This document shows positions 10,016 to 25,990 of a stretch of DNA of 64,000 nucleotides, in pieces. The DNA comes from Gloeopeniophorella convolvens (Eukaryota > Basidiomycota > Agaricomycetes > Russulales). A program made the position numbers and the translations under genes. The DNA is taken from NCBI GenBank assembly GCA_022496205.1, contig WTXD01000029.1, positions 62,001 through 126,000 on the forward strand. The letters run 5' to 3'. Within the stretch, counting starts at the first letter, position 1; every line of letters starts with the position of its first letter. A model generated the notes under the pieces. It did not search any database. It was not told the DNA's origin and was given only the letters and a program-made list of their open reading frames with translations.

Positions 10016-13000
10016 TTAAGTGGCGCGCTGTTTGCCTTTTGATGCGCCAGGATTCCCTTTCTTTCCGTTGCCAGTCCCTTTCTTTCCATTGCCATCCCCT
10101 TTCTTTCCGTTGCCAGTCCCTCTCTTTCCGCCGCCGTTCTCCCGTTTTGCGCCACTATTGCTGTCCTGTTCCTCGGGTTCAGGCGGAGGAGGAGGGTTGT
10201 GGACCCATTCCCGCCAATGCGTCAACACGGTCGAGCCGCACGGATACGTCTTGCGTTGCATAGACTCCGCCGAGGCAGTCTTGGAGAAAATGGCCCGATC
10301 ACACGCCGTCCGCGCGAGCGCCACCCACTGCGCGGAAGACTCGGCGGCCGGTCCCAGCGTCTCCCCGGAGATGCCCGAACACCAGTAGTCGAACGACGTA
10401 AAGCGTGGATGCCCGTTGACGAAATAATGATCGTACGCAGCATCTGCTGCACTGTCGTATGACATCTGTTGGAAATTTGCCTCGTCACCACCCAGCGAGA
10501 ACACGATCCGGATGATGGGCACAGCGCCCGCATCCGGGTCTTTTGAATCGAACAGCTTGAGGTGGAATGGATCCATGTTGCGGAAGAGCGCCGCAGAAGG
10601 CGAGACCTTCGTGCTGTAAAGCTTCACCTGCACAAGGATGTATCCAAGATTCTTGGTCTCGAGCTCGCCGCTCTTGTAGAGGTAAGGAATCACTAGGTCG
10701 ACGCCCGGCTGACATCTTGCTCCAAATGCACCCGCGCCGCGTGAGAGGTAATAGAGGAGATACTGTTGCCGGACGACGTTGATCTCGAGAGCTTTGATGA
10801 AGTGATTGAAATGCATGAACGTCTGTCCATCGGACCCGAACATGTCTTTATACGTCTTCGTGACGTCCTCTTGGCGGGCCACAGGTGGACAATGGTGGTC
10901 CATAGACGAGACGAAGAGCTCGGAAAGTAGCTCCCGCACAGAGAAGATGGGTGAGCAACCTCCCCGCGAAGGTGCGCTTCCATGCTTCGCAGCGGCCACT
11001 TTGTCGCGGGCCCACGTGAAGAATGCTGCGACTACCAGCTCGCCGCGATCTCCCTGACTGATACAATAACCGCTCAGAACCGTCTGCAGAACAAGAGGGA
11101 GGTCGAAGCCGAGGTCATCAGCTCGCATGAGCACAGAGGCCGCCTCAGAGAGGAGCGGCTCGGACGCCGAGAAGCTGAGCATGTATTCGTGGCCTTGTGA
11201 CACCTCCAGGCAGATACGCATATGATTCTCCACTTGCTTGTGCGCCTTCTCCTCGATCTCGGCTGGCCAATACGTCATGTAGCGCGCACTGTTGATGTCC
11301 AGCGGCAGGCGCTGCGATACTAGCGCGAACATCTGGGACTCGGTGAGGTCATCTTTGCTCCGAAGGACGCCCCCACAGATCAGTTTATTCTGGGCGAAGC
11401 GGAGGAGCTGATCTTTGACTTCCTCGCTGCCATGGTCGTATCGTGAACCCCACCTGCATTGATGTCAGTGCGGAATGAGGACGCTCATGAAGAGCAGCTC
11501 ACAGAGGCCGCCCCATGTGCGCGATGCATTCCATCGATGTGATATCTTCGATAGTCTTGAACGCGGCACCGATCTTGCGCGATGTCATGAGCTGGTCAAA
11601 GCCGAGTGCGCTGAAAGGCTTGTCCAAAACTAGAGTCCCTTTTAAGACCCGATTGGAGTTGTCGCGGTGTTGAGTAGGAGCGAACTCGGAGATCTTGGAA
11701 TCGGTGGACAGGAAGAATGCATAGGCAGACCCTTCGTCAAGCATGCGGAGAGCCCGTCGAAGCTGAGTGAAATTCGACAGGGATGATCCGGCGCCGAACT
11801 TCTTCGTAAGCTCGTGCGCTTCGTCGAATGTGATGATAATGTCCGGGATCGCGGGGAGTTTCGCATTTTTCTTTATTATTATCGGGGAATAGAGCGCTTG
11901 TCTGAGAGCCAGTGCTGCTTCGAACAAATGGGTCTTGTCCCCGGGAACTTCCTGCTTGCTTGGAGAGCCCTTACCTGCAAGCGGGGCTTCTTTTTGAAAC
12001 TGCGATGGCTTGCATGAGAGGTTGCGCGCCAGCGAAAATAGCTGACCGTACCTTTGCAGCTTCCTTCAGAACCTCGTCATAGAAAAGCTTCCTACGCCCC
12101 CCTACGCTCTTCATCTTGTGCCCTTCCGCCATGTACTCTCTGAACAGTGCGATTCGCTCCATCCGGTCTCGGCCGCCAAGTAGTTTGACCACGGCCGTTG
12201 CATGGGAGAGTAGGGCAAGGAGGAATGCATACATCCGAACGCCCGATACCTTCGGATACTCCGGATCGTCTTTATCGATATAGGTCAGGTACTCGCGGAC
12301 ATTGGCGTCCGGCGGCGGGAATCCTACGGGATGCGATGAGACAATATCAGGCACGAAACGAGCACTGACATACCCTCAGAGTCAGGACCGCGCAAGTTAA
12401 TAGGAATGGAGAAATGATTCTTGGCAAACTCGTCGAGTAGACGAGACTTGCCCATCCCCGACGATTGAATGATGGGACAGAAGGGTCCATATCTCGCCGC
12501 CGCCTGGTTCGGGATCCGGCGGATGTGATCCTCCAGCGCCTTCGTGGCCATTTCACTGTCCACAAAGTCGGTCGCCCAAGAGCGTGTGGTTGCTATGGGG
12601 CTGTTAGGTATGTGCCAGACAGGATGCCTACATCAACATACCGTCATACTGATCTTGTTCAGGCGATTCGTCGACGATAACCACTTTACCTAGACAGATT
12701 AACGGGTTGCGTTAGCCATGACCGAGGATGTCATCTGCGTAACGTATCACTCACGATCCGGTTTGAACTTATTCAGCGGCTTTTTGAGGAACAGATCTGG
12801 TGCGGAAATGTCATGGACCATTCGATATCAATATCTGGGTAATGAACATACCATTTACTATCAGCTCCCGGAAGTCTTCTTTCCGTTCCAGCTCCTTCAG
12901 TAGCCTGAAAAACTCCTGCTGCTTCCCAGGGTCGGAGAGCCTATGCTGAAAGTCCTTTTCTTCGACCGCATTTTGGCTTAGCTTGGGAATGGTCTCGATT

Positions 13001-13383
13001 GCTGTCACGACTGCTGCGTGAACCGAGAGTAACTCTTTCTCCAGCTCGGCATAAGTATCGGCATCCTCAACTGCGAGGGCTAGCCGCCGGTCGAACTTCT
13101 TGATCGTCTTCGTGGTTAGGTGGTCTAGGATGTCCTTGGGAGCGAATGTGCCGTCCGATTGCAGAGGAGGGCCATGGGAGGCTGGGTCCGAGTCATCAGC
13201 GCTCTCGACTTTCTGCTTCTTGGTCTGAGGGCGCATACTGGTTAGTTGGGTAGAGCTCCCCAGTCCGACTATGAATGGGTCTTCCAACTCTGCAGCTGCG
13301 ATGGATGGAAAGGAGGCTGAATCCTGCGAAAGAGGAAAGCTGGGCACGAGAGGAGGGGACCTGGATGCGGGGCGTTTTGACAT
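10016..13383 (-). CDS. Crinkler-like P-loop NTPase fused to a PD-(D/E)XK-type nuclease
   Basis: Seven exons on the minus strand: 12852-13383, 12755-12796, 12642-12689, 12374-12592, 12052-12323, 11503-11951 and 10016-11453. They sum to exactly 3000 nt, giving 999 residues, and all six introns (49-100 nt) are GT-AG. The first 200 residues carry a Ser/Pro-rich head with a basic TKKQKVE patch and a helical region. A P-loop NTPase follows: Walker A QSSGMGKS at about 250-257, Walker B IIITFDE at 409-415 continuing as DEAH, and a sensor-like FFLSTDS. The C-terminal half shows the restriction-endonuclease-like signature: a helix with RGEL (Glu near 659), GVDLVIP (Asp near 773) and ILVQVK (Gln-Val-Lys near 796-798). 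The tail is a Lys/Gly repeat. NTPase plus REase-type nuclease is the layout of Crinkler-type effectors, which act in the nucleus in conflict or defence. The usual N-terminal header is not evident. The gene looks intact; the nuclease call is inferred. Confidence 0.8.
10037..10140 (-). repeat. In-gene tandem repeat encoding GNGKKG units
   Basis: A purine-rich (on the coding strand) imperfect tandem repeat with a 24-27-nt period lies just before the stop of the NTPase-nuclease gene. It encodes GGGKRGTGNGKKGDGNGKKG and more of the same. A Lys/Gly repeat of this sort could bind nucleic acid or act as a nuclear-localisation tail; copy number is likely variable. Confidence 0.8.
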
Positions 13384-16230
13384 GGTGTGACGGGGTCAAT
13401 GTGTTGTCCCGTCCATTTGAGCGGACGCGCAATATAAGCGTTTTCCAGGTTGTGGCGACATTCAAAGTTGTGGCAGCAATTCGTGACACTGGCGTCCAGT
13501 GTGGCGGGCCGATTGCGCCGGGCGCGACCCTCGCAGACGCGCGTCGCGTGACACCTCGTGACACCCACTAGCTTCACGTTGACACAAGCGGTCTAGTACA
13601 ACTTGTATATGTAGTGCGACCGCGTCTTGCGATGGACTCGCTGTTGCGGAATATAAATGCTGATAAAAAATAAAAATAAAATACGTACTTTATGAGTAGT
13701 AGCCCAGGATAAGCCATTCCTGGCTCTGACACGCTCCTTTACTCTTTCGCACTGCTGCTCCGCCCCAGTCTCTGCCTACCACAGACTGCACTGGACGCTG
13801 ACCTCAGCCATCTCGCGGTTTTGCCGTAATTGTCATGTTTATGCTATTGATCTCGTTGGTCTGTGTGCGTGGTGCGCTGCCGCGCATGGTGCTGGTTGAC
13901 AATGGTGTCTTATTTTAAGAAGCTACATAAAGTACGGTCTGAACACTATGCATAAGTTGTGTGCCAGTCCAGTGTCGGTGCGGGACAGCGATAAAGGTGG
14001 TGTGCACTGGCGTGCCGTCGCCAGCACTGGGGCTCGAGTTGTTGGCATAGCCATGCTCGTCACGGCGCGGCAGCAGCGTATATTGGGGTGCGGTCGTTGT
14101 TGCTTAGGCTCGCGAAGTTGGCCTCGCGCATGAGATTTCACCGTGGCGGTTCGTTGCAGCGCTCAACACTGTGCGGACCGCTGCAGGCACTGTGGCGGAG
14201 TAGCAGTGGCAGTAGGTTGGGTATGGTATCAGTATTACCGGTCTTGTTCAAGGAGGTGAGGCCACTCTCTGATAAGTGCGGCAGAGAAGTGGAACGGCGC
14301 ACGTTGGCGCATCGCGTCGCGTCGCGGCCATGTCACTGCACAAAGAAACCTTCGGTGCCGGCGCAGTCGGGTTGCCTTAATTCAGGACGAGATTGTGCGA
14401 TGGGGGCTGTGGCATTGTGGGAAAACTGGAGGGCCAGCTGGGGCCGGTGCAATAAGGGGGCGCGGGCACCCCGTTCATCCACAGAACCGTGCGGCGGTGA
14501 CTGCACTTCGAGGCGCACGTCGTTGCGCCACGTCGCCGTTGCATCGTGCAGCAAATTTTGCCGCGCCCGTGCGCCCCGATTGTTGTGTTTCGGCAGCAAG
14601 TCGTATGAGGCGAGTCATAGCAGCGTTATGGCGCAGTGTGCATCTGCAAGTTCGGGGAAGGAGGGCAATAGGGCTAGCTGCACTGTTTCGGTCTCCTCAT
14701 CTAGACAACTTGATTATCCATCTACATCCTGCAAGTCTTCATCGATAGGTTGCATCAGAGCATTAGTGGGGTGGTGGGAAAGCACACAAGAGAGGTAAGT
14801 TGTTTTCTTGTGTAAACGACGACTCCTAACAGAAGTTACAGAGTATAGAAAGGGAGGGCAGCAGCAGGGACGCCGCCGGGAGGAGCAACGAAGGAGCAGT
14901 AGGGTCGTCATCTTACATAATGTGTGGGTAGTGGGAGATTTTGCCTCTAAAAGGAAAAAGCACTAGGCGCCCGAGGCCATTATATGGGGGGGAGAAGCAC
15001 CTTGCAAGCAAGGCAACTTCTGCGGATTTCCTCCATACCCTGCCCTTCCACCGCGTCTACGAATTGACGATCCCGGTCGCATCGTACCAAGCTGTGTTGT
15101 GTGTAGATTTGGGACTGTCATTTGATCAGGGTACTCGTAGGAGGGCAAGTCAACGTCATTGCCCTCGATCTATCGGCAACCTCAAGAACGCTTTGGCTAT
15201 ACTGACGATAAGTAGATCTAGACGCATCTCGCCGATGTCACTGGAGCTTACATATCCCCGCCATCCTACCGAGTGACGTGATGTTCCTCATTTGAGTGTA
15301 GTCACCATGCCCTCCTAAGTACCATCACACCGTGCGCTAACCAAGCGTCCAATACCCGCTCTCAGTGCTCACTGTGAGATTTTACACGGACGTTCGCTTC
15401 GGCATCGCTACAGGCTACTGGCGACTCAGGCATGTAGCACCCGTCACGAAGTCCGGTGTTGCTCGCATGGAGTCACGCATAGGAAAAAAGACTATCCCTT
15501 TCAAGCTTATTCGCTCCGCCAAAGGATCTATCCGCGATCCGTGACGAATCACAGAGTGTCTCTTTCCCTGTACTCACGTGCGTTCCAATAAAGCGATGAA
15601 AGCTTCTGTCGTTCCGTGAGTTGCAATCGAACGTCACGCTCATACGATCACTGACAGTGAGACATTAGCAGGTTAGGTCCGTGACTACCGTGTAGAGACG
15701 CGTGTGTTTATGGGTGCTTGCATCTTCCCATCGGCTGCTCGGACTACTGGGTCTCTAGAAAAGCAACGCACGAGTGCCGGGGAGGGTACATTGGTGGCAT
15801 TTGACATGCGCTCGGAACCCATTTTCCGTGCTCAATGAATACCATGGCTCAACGCGACCTGTTGACTACAGGCCTGCTCCCGAAGAATCAAGATATAGAA
15901 CCTCCCAAGCTTTACCAGAACATCATGTCGCATCCAGTGTTACTCGTAACTCGAGGTGCGCAGAGCTTGTGCTGGCATGCCGTGGGGGACCGACGCACTG
16001 CGACCATGCACGAAGGTGAACATTGCACCGATTTCCTTGGCCTTCCCGAAACGAAGTTCCAGGTGCTTTTCGACCCGCGACTGAAGGTAGCGAATAACTT
16101 CAACTTATGTCCTGCGCTCCGCGATCACAACACATCTTGACTCGCCACCCGCTCGGCTCTCTTAGCTGTCTCTTGGTCATGCGGCATGGGATTTCTGGGC
16201 CTCGTTATACCTCCTGGCTCCCACGGAAAG
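13384..16230. other. Gene-poor stretch
   Basis: Contains the upstream region of the NTPase-nuclease gene, with AT-rich patches near 13650-13690. Open frames at 14088-14798 and 15835-16140 have no recognisable motif or splice support. No repeats detected by eye. Confidence 0.4.
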
Positions 16231-16240
16231 GTCATAAGAG
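16231..16240 (+). promoter_or_regulatory. Degenerate TATA-like element of lectin gene 1
   Basis: GTCATAAGAG followed by GGCCT lies 203 nt before the ATG. It aligns with the clean TATAAAAG element at the same distance before the second lectin gene, so it is probably the diverged copy of that promoter. Confidence 0.4.
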
Positions 16241-16250
16241 GGCCTAATAA

Positions 16251-20172
<3,922 letters not shown>

Positions 20173-21064
20173 AGTGACTTCCTCAGCTGTTCACGCGTTT
20201 TCCGCATGCTGATTATGTGATGAAGTGCATCGCGTATGACGCTCGCTTGGCTGCTAAACCGACAGCCCATGTAAGGCTCCATTGCTGAAGGAGAAATGTG
20301 TCTGAGATTTCGGTGTCGTCGCGACAATGTTTGTAGTCATGTAAACCAGAATGTGAAGGCTTGTCAGCCGATGCTATCGTGTCACAGAGTGCATCGGGGT
20401 GGGAAGCAAGAAGACATAAACATTCAGCGCTCAGCGCTTCAGCTGCAGACCACTGGGGAGCATGTAGTACAAGTATCACATTGTCGTTCACCGGCACCTT
20501 GCGGCATGCGCGTGTGGTACTGGCGTAGAGAGTGATTGCGTGCAACTCCCATCGTTGACAGGCGCATAAGTACTGGTTTTCTTCGAGGCGCGGACTGAAC
20601 GTGAACCCGCAAGGAGTTCGACTCGCTTGCAGTAATCGGCGTGCGCGCCAGTGATGGAATCCACGACACGCTCGTTTCTGGCCATTTCTGAGAGCCCCAC
20701 CAGAACTCAGAACAGCAATCGCTGCGCAATCCAGTTCCGTTGCCTTCGAATAATACCCATCAGCCATGCGGAGTGGCGCATCCTGATGGAAAGCGCGGGA
20801 GTCAAGTGCTGAGCGCGACACGAGGCGGGCGCAGCAACGCCGATAAGCATGTATGGATGGGGACGTTCCGCACCGCCGCCGAGACCATATAAGGAAGGTG
20901 GCGGACCGATGGGCGGGGAAGTGAGGCGGTGCGCCATTGTTCGACGGAACCGAGCGAGAGTCACGGGGACGTGGAACACGCGTATTTAAGGGATACGCGC
21001 GACGCGTCGTTCCTTGGACTGCTCTTTTTCCTGACCGCGCATGTTCGCAGTCAGTGCTTTGCAA
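20173..21064. other. Intergenic: lectin 3' flank and HSP20 promoter
   Basis: No gene seen on either strand; the long minus-strand frame at 20213-21064 lacks any motif. The last 150 nt hold a TATTTAAG at 20983-20990 and scattered GAA/TTC triplets (for example GTTCGACGGAAC near 20939) that are suggestive of, but do not match, a canonical heat-shock element. Confidence 0.45.
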
Positions 21065-22243
21065 ATGTCATATCGCTACCCGTACAACGACACCGGGTTC
21101 CATCAAAGCGCAATGTCCCCGGCAACGCCTGGTGCAAGCAGCAGCGCCAGTACTCCCATGAACAACCCTTGGGATTATGACGTGGCTGCCTCTGCATCGA
21201 ACCAACATCAACCTCAAGACGCCGCCATGACAACTCTCGCTACCCTTCACCCAGCAGATTTTTCTCCGCAAGAGCTATATCCGACTTCCGCCTCCCCTGC
21301 TGTTTCTTCTCCGACCGTAATTCAACTAGAAGAACGTGTTCCCCTTGTGCCTAGCCAGTACCACCGTTCACGCGTCAGAACTGCCAGTGGTGAGAGCAGG
21401 TCTCGCACGCATATCCAAAAGGACGCGGCGAGCACCAGTGCAGAGCAGACTGCGGGCGCTAGTCCCAGTGCAGTGCCTTCATCGGGTTTGGTGCGGGTTT
21501 CTCCCACCCATGTCCATGCAGAGCGCACACGCGCCCACCCATATCGTCGTCCGCATAGTGCGGACGCAGAGGGGGTTATTGCTCGCACTTCGGGTGCAGG
21601 AGCTGGCAGAGCTACGCGCTCAGTGAGCGATCAGGCGTGCGCATCACCATTTGCAGGGGACACTGGCTTAGGACTGACGCGGATGAGGTACGCCGTGCCG
21701 TGGTCCCCTGTTATCTCTCCCCTCTTTGTTCTCCGTTTCGGTCTCTGACTCTTGCGCCGGTCCTGCAGCCCGCCACCCGCTGTGCCCGGCGCTGCACGTG
21801 TTCAACCAGCTTCCTCTCCAAAGGTTTATTCGATCCGCACCGACATTCATTACAACATGGATACAAATACGATGATCGCCATGCTCGAGTTACCAGGTGT
21901 CGCGCAGGGCGACCTTAGTGTGACGCTCGCAACGGAGCCATACACTCACGCAAGGCAGATCACAATTGCAGGACGATCCCGCCCGCCGTTCGTTGAGCCT
22001 GGGCCTGAAGAACGTGAGCGAGCAAAGCGAGAGCGCAAGTTTGGTGACTTCCTCCGGCGGCTGCAGGTCCCGCCGCATACCCAAGTGAGTGGGCTGCCTT
22101 TCGTCCCTGCTTATCTGATGCCTGTGACCGTATGTTAGGCTACCGACATTAAGGCTGAGATGAAAGATGGTGTACTCGTGCTCACAATCCACCTCGGCAC
22201 GCCTGCTCCAACCGAACCACCACAAGCCATCACGATCCGTTAG
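21065..22243 (+). CDS. Small heat-shock protein, HSP20 / alpha-crystallin family
   Basis: Exons 21065-21687, 21769-22084 and 22139-22243 join to 1044 nt (347 residues); both introns are GT-AG. An alternative in-frame ATG at 21041 would add eight residues; I prefer MSYRYPYND. Residues 1-225 are a long Ser/Pro/Ala/Gln-rich N-terminal region, longer than in typical 20-kDa family members. The alpha-crystallin domain follows: VYSIRTDIHYN, then IAMLELPGVAQGDLSVTL (the conserved ELPG), the charged loop ERERAKRERKFGDFLRRLQV containing the G-F-R-x-L-type segment, and ATDIKAEMKDGVLVLTIHLG (the A-x-x-x-x-G-V-L motif). ATP-independent chaperone that oligomerises and holds unfolded proteins. Probably stress induced, although clear heat-shock elements were not found. 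Confidence 0.93.
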
Positions 22244-22916
22244 TGTGCGATGTGTGAATTCAAACTCACCTCGGAGAAACTGTCTGTCGTACAATGCTTT
22301 GAAGAAGGACGCCATGTTACCAATTTGCTTTGTCTCCACGCCCACAACTCCCGTACTCTTCTCTTTCGCTTCAACTACAACGTTCTTACTTCCGGGGATC
22401 TGGCTTTCTTCCCTGTCTAATATCATTCGCGCGACACCACTCCCCAGTATCATATTATTTATACCTACACAGCTACATCATACCTTCACCGCTCCCACAT
22501 GTACATACTTAGTTCACCTTGGCCTTTCGTCTGTAGCACTCCTCTTAAAACCATACTGACTCTCCGTTCCGTTGCTCGGTTTGTGCTCGTTTAGAGTCTG
22601 CCCTAAGCTAGTGTTCGAATGTATATGATGTCCCTATCTATTGTTGCTACGGATACAAAGATAGGCAAGGGTGGGCTTGTCATGGCCCAAATTCGAAGCC
22701 ACACCATAGAAATACTGAATGTGAGACTCCGAGGTCCCGTGTTTTTCGCAGGCAGGGTTGAACTGCCGCGGCGCTGGCTGTGCGTGTACTTTACAAATGT
22801 GTACTCTACATAAACATATGACATTAAGACCCCCTAATGCAGCAAGCACATCGCTCATGGATTCCCAGAGCAGCTCAGAACAGCCACGGTCCCACTGCGC
22901 CACACCCGCATCAGTA
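22244..22916. other. Intergenic between convergent HSP20 and aspartate kinase genes
   Basis: AT-richer than the flanking genes; holds both 3' ends. No further gene seen. Confidence 0.5.
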
Positions 22917-25060
22917 CTACGGCCCGCAAGCGGCGCATGATGGAAGAGAACACGCACCCCGGCCCTTCGGCCCCTCGGGCTTGATCTGCAGACAGCTCTG
23001 GTGGATGAGGTTGAGCGCCTTGACGGCGTCGCGCGCGTCGATGACACACGAGATGTTGATCTCGTTCGCGCCCTGGCTGATCATCTCGATGTTCACGTTG
23101 CCCTGCGCGAGCGTCGCAAACATGCGCCCTGCGATGCCAACCATGTTGCGCATCTGCTTCCCGACGAGCGAGAGGATGGCCATCTCGTGGTGCACGGACA
23201 CCTGCGCGCGCGCGCACATCTCAGCATAAAGCAAGGAAGAAAACAAAAGACGGAGCGCACGATCCCGATCTTCTCGAGCTCGCGCACGAGGCGCGCGAGC
23301 AGCTTGCGGTCGAGCACGTCCTCGATCGCCATACTGACGAAGACCTCGCTCGTGCTGATCAGGTCGACGACGACGCCGAAGCGGTCGAGCGTGCCGAAGA
23401 TGCCCGCGAGGAAGCCGTGCGAAACGCTCTTGCGGTTCGACTGCACGTTCAGCACGACGATGCGCTCCTTGATCGTCACCGCCGTCGGCAGCTTCTGCCG
23501 TGGCGTCGCGGCGCCGCCTGCAAATCCGGTCGACACGAGCATCCCGTCGACGTAGGCTGCGCCAAAGTCGACTGGTGGTGGTAGCGACTCCGTCTCCGCG
23601 TCTGCTTCGGGGTCGATGACTGTACCCCCGCCACGCGGGTTCTCCACATTCTTGATACGGATGGGGATCGCTCGTCGGATGACCTGCGACGGAGTCAGCA
23701 ACAGAATCAGGTACCACACGGGGTGGTCCGTACCTGTTCCATAGTGAATGGATGTACGACTTCGCTACCATAGTAGGTCAACTCAGCGGCCTCCTCGGGC
23801 GAGATGACTGGGATTAGGCGCGCCGTCGGCACTTTGCGTGGGTCCGCCGTGAAGATCCCGTCAACCTCCTTCCAGATCTGCAGTTCAGATGCGCCGAGGC
23901 CTGCTGCCAGTAGCGCTGCTGCCAAGTCGGTATAGCCACGACCCACTTGCCGTAGCAAAGAGCCTGGTACAGGGCCGAAGAAGCCTGCGTACGTTGTAAG
24001 CGTGCAAGCCCCTAAGATGGTAGAAGAGGATGTACCTGTCACAACTGGCACACGAGGACCACATTGTCGGACCCTTTCGGCGAACGCATCGCTCACCCTG
24101 TCGTAAAAGTCTTGTCCGAGGGTGCCGTCCAAATCATCATGTGGTGGTACAACGTTTTCTAATGATACATATTCGGCGTCTATGCCCTGTGTATGAATAT
24201 TTTCATGAGTATCGGCCGCGAAAGACAACTGCATGAGACCTACATGATCCCTTAGGGTGGCCGCCATAATTTTACACCCGAGCTTCTCCCCGAAGCCGAT
24301 GATACTGTCTTTTGATCTAGGTGAAATCTCGTCTATGACCTAAGAAAAAAGAAAGATATGAGCATCACACAGTGCGGGAATGATAGGGACGCACCTGCGT
24401 GGCATACAAGAACGCCCGGAGACCCTCACAATCTCTGTCGATTTCTGCTTCTAATTCGGCGAGGACCTCTTTTCCTTTGATACATTGGCGCGCTGCTGTC
24501 ACGTGCTCCGAGCGGATCATGTCGACGGTTGTGCTGAACGACGGCGCATCGCTCAACGGGGGGTCGGAAACACCATTTGGCGTGCCCGGTGGAGAACCGG
24601 TGCGAGCGCTCCGGAATATAAGGGACGTGGTGAGCGGCGTCGCAGCGCCGGACCGTATAGGTGACGTGGAGGTGGGTGGGCCACGCTGCAGAGCTTCTGA
24701 TGCGGCACGCAGTAAAAGGTTGGTGGTGCCGAGGGCTTTGGTGGAGCCCGACCGAGCAGAGCAGACGATGGCAAGCTTGTGCTGGTCAAGATAGCTTCTG
24801 CAGAACGGTCAGGTATCACGCCGCCGTGAGCGTGACATGCAGCGCGAAACCACAAAGAATACGCACGGAACGATGTTCTCAGCGATCTGCGATGCAAACT
24901 TCCCGACACTCGTCCCACCGTACTTCTGCACGAGCCATTTGGTATCTGGGTCAATGGAGTTCTGATGCAAATTCGGAGGTGTCCCGGGTGGTGGTGGGGT
25001 CGCGTTCGAAGAGAATGAAGAGGAAGACGTAGGCGTAGAGGGGGTGGACGGCTCCGACAT
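22917..25060 (-). CDS. HOM3: Aspartate kinase (aspartokinase)
   Basis: Six exons on the minus strand: 24867-25060, 24395-24797, 24036-24339, 23734-23984, 23261-23683 and 22917-23201. They total 1860 nt (619 residues) and all introns are GT-AG of 50-69 nt. The enzyme phosphorylates L-aspartate with ATP, the first step of the aspartate pathway to threonine, methionine and homoserine, in the cytosol. Motifs: KYGGTSVGKF at 46-55, IVCSARSGSTKALGTTNLLL, PVVTGFFG, GRGYTDLAAALLA, LQIWKEVDGIFTADPR and YYGSEVVHPFTMEQ. Two ACT-type regulatory segments follow (VLNVQSN... and VSVHHEMAILSLVGKQMRN), the site of threonine feedback. Compared with yeast Hom3 it carries a Ser/Thr/Pro-rich insert of about 50 residues after ALQRGPP. 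Intact and clearly housekeeping. Confidence 0.96.
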
Positions 25061-25133
25061 GGTGCTCCTGGGATTTTAAGTGTGTCAGTTCGACAGAAGC
25101 GTGTGATGTAGGCAGGTCGTCGAAGGCGTCCTC

Positions 25134-25141
25134 AATATATG
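25134..25141 (-). promoter_or_regulatory. TATA-like element of the aspartate kinase gene
   Basis: Read on the minus strand this is CATATATTG, about 75 nt before the ATG. Position suits a fungal core promoter. Confidence 0.35.
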
Positions 25142-25188
25142 GACGTGGAGAAATGCAACCGGATAGAATGGGGCAACGTTCGATTTCG

Positions 25189-25194
25189 TGACTC
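25189..25194. promoter_or_regulatory. Possible Gcn4/Cpc1 site (TGACTC)
   Basis: TGACTC, the core of the general amino-acid-control element, lies about 130 nt upstream of the aspartate kinase ATG. Biologically sensible for this gene, but a single hexamer in a few hundred bases can occur by chance. Confidence 0.3.
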
Positions 25195-25990
25195 GGAGGG
25201 TGGAATAATCGCGCAAAACATTCGGCAGTTCTGCGCCGACGAGTCCGAATGCAGACCCGATGCCGCAAATGGCAGTCAGAGTTTTCTGGGGTCCTCGTAC
25301 GTTGTTCGGTGACTGTGGCGGCTATTGACAGCACTTGACACGAGCGTAGCGAGATAAAATCCCATGAAATTTGAAGCCGCGGGTCGAGAATGTCCTACTT
25401 GACGGTCTCCTGGCGCGAGGAAGTGTGGCGTGAGGCGCGGCAGCTTGGAGGTTTGATCAAGGCTTTGGCACTCAGGCAGCAAATCCACAGGTGCGGTGGA
25501 AACGGTACCATTTGACATGATTCCTGTATTCAGGCGCCACGTGGCATTATTTCGACGATTTGAGGGGGTCAGTTCTCAAGGAAGGTGGTGCAGATGATAG
25601 GGAATGGATTGGGGGGCAACACACCAACACGCTCGTTCCGTCCGGTTACGGAGAGTCCGAGAGGCGTAGCTGACATAATTTGGTATCCTCTGGTCCCCGA
25701 CGGCCGTCACCACAAGCCACCACACGCGCTGTTTCTGCGAATTTGCGGTGAAGCTGCCATCAGTCGGAGTGCGCAGTAGGTCGCCACTTCATACCATGAT
25801 GTTTTCCCTCTGACACTGGTTGACCCGGGCTATGCAGGCAGTATGAAAAAACAGGGAGGCGTGGCTACGGGCAGACAACTCTCCTCATAGATCGAGGCCG
25901 GCGGATCGACAGTGGGTGTTGTTTTCGCGACGCGCATAAATCAACTCATTCGGGGCCTTACAGTGCCAGGCAGAGAGAGATGGATTACAG
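25195..25990. other. Intergenic, nothing supported
   Basis: Upstream flank of aspartate kinase and 5' flank of the DUF6535 pseudogene. Short frames only. Confidence 0.4.

Noticed and set aside
20900..21020. Heat-shock element upstream of HSP20
   Set aside because: GAA and TTC triplets are present but not in alternating 5-bp spacing; not a convincing HSE.
20213..21064. 283-codon minus-strand frame upstream of HSP20
   Set aside because: No motif and lies over the HSP20 promoter; probably chance.
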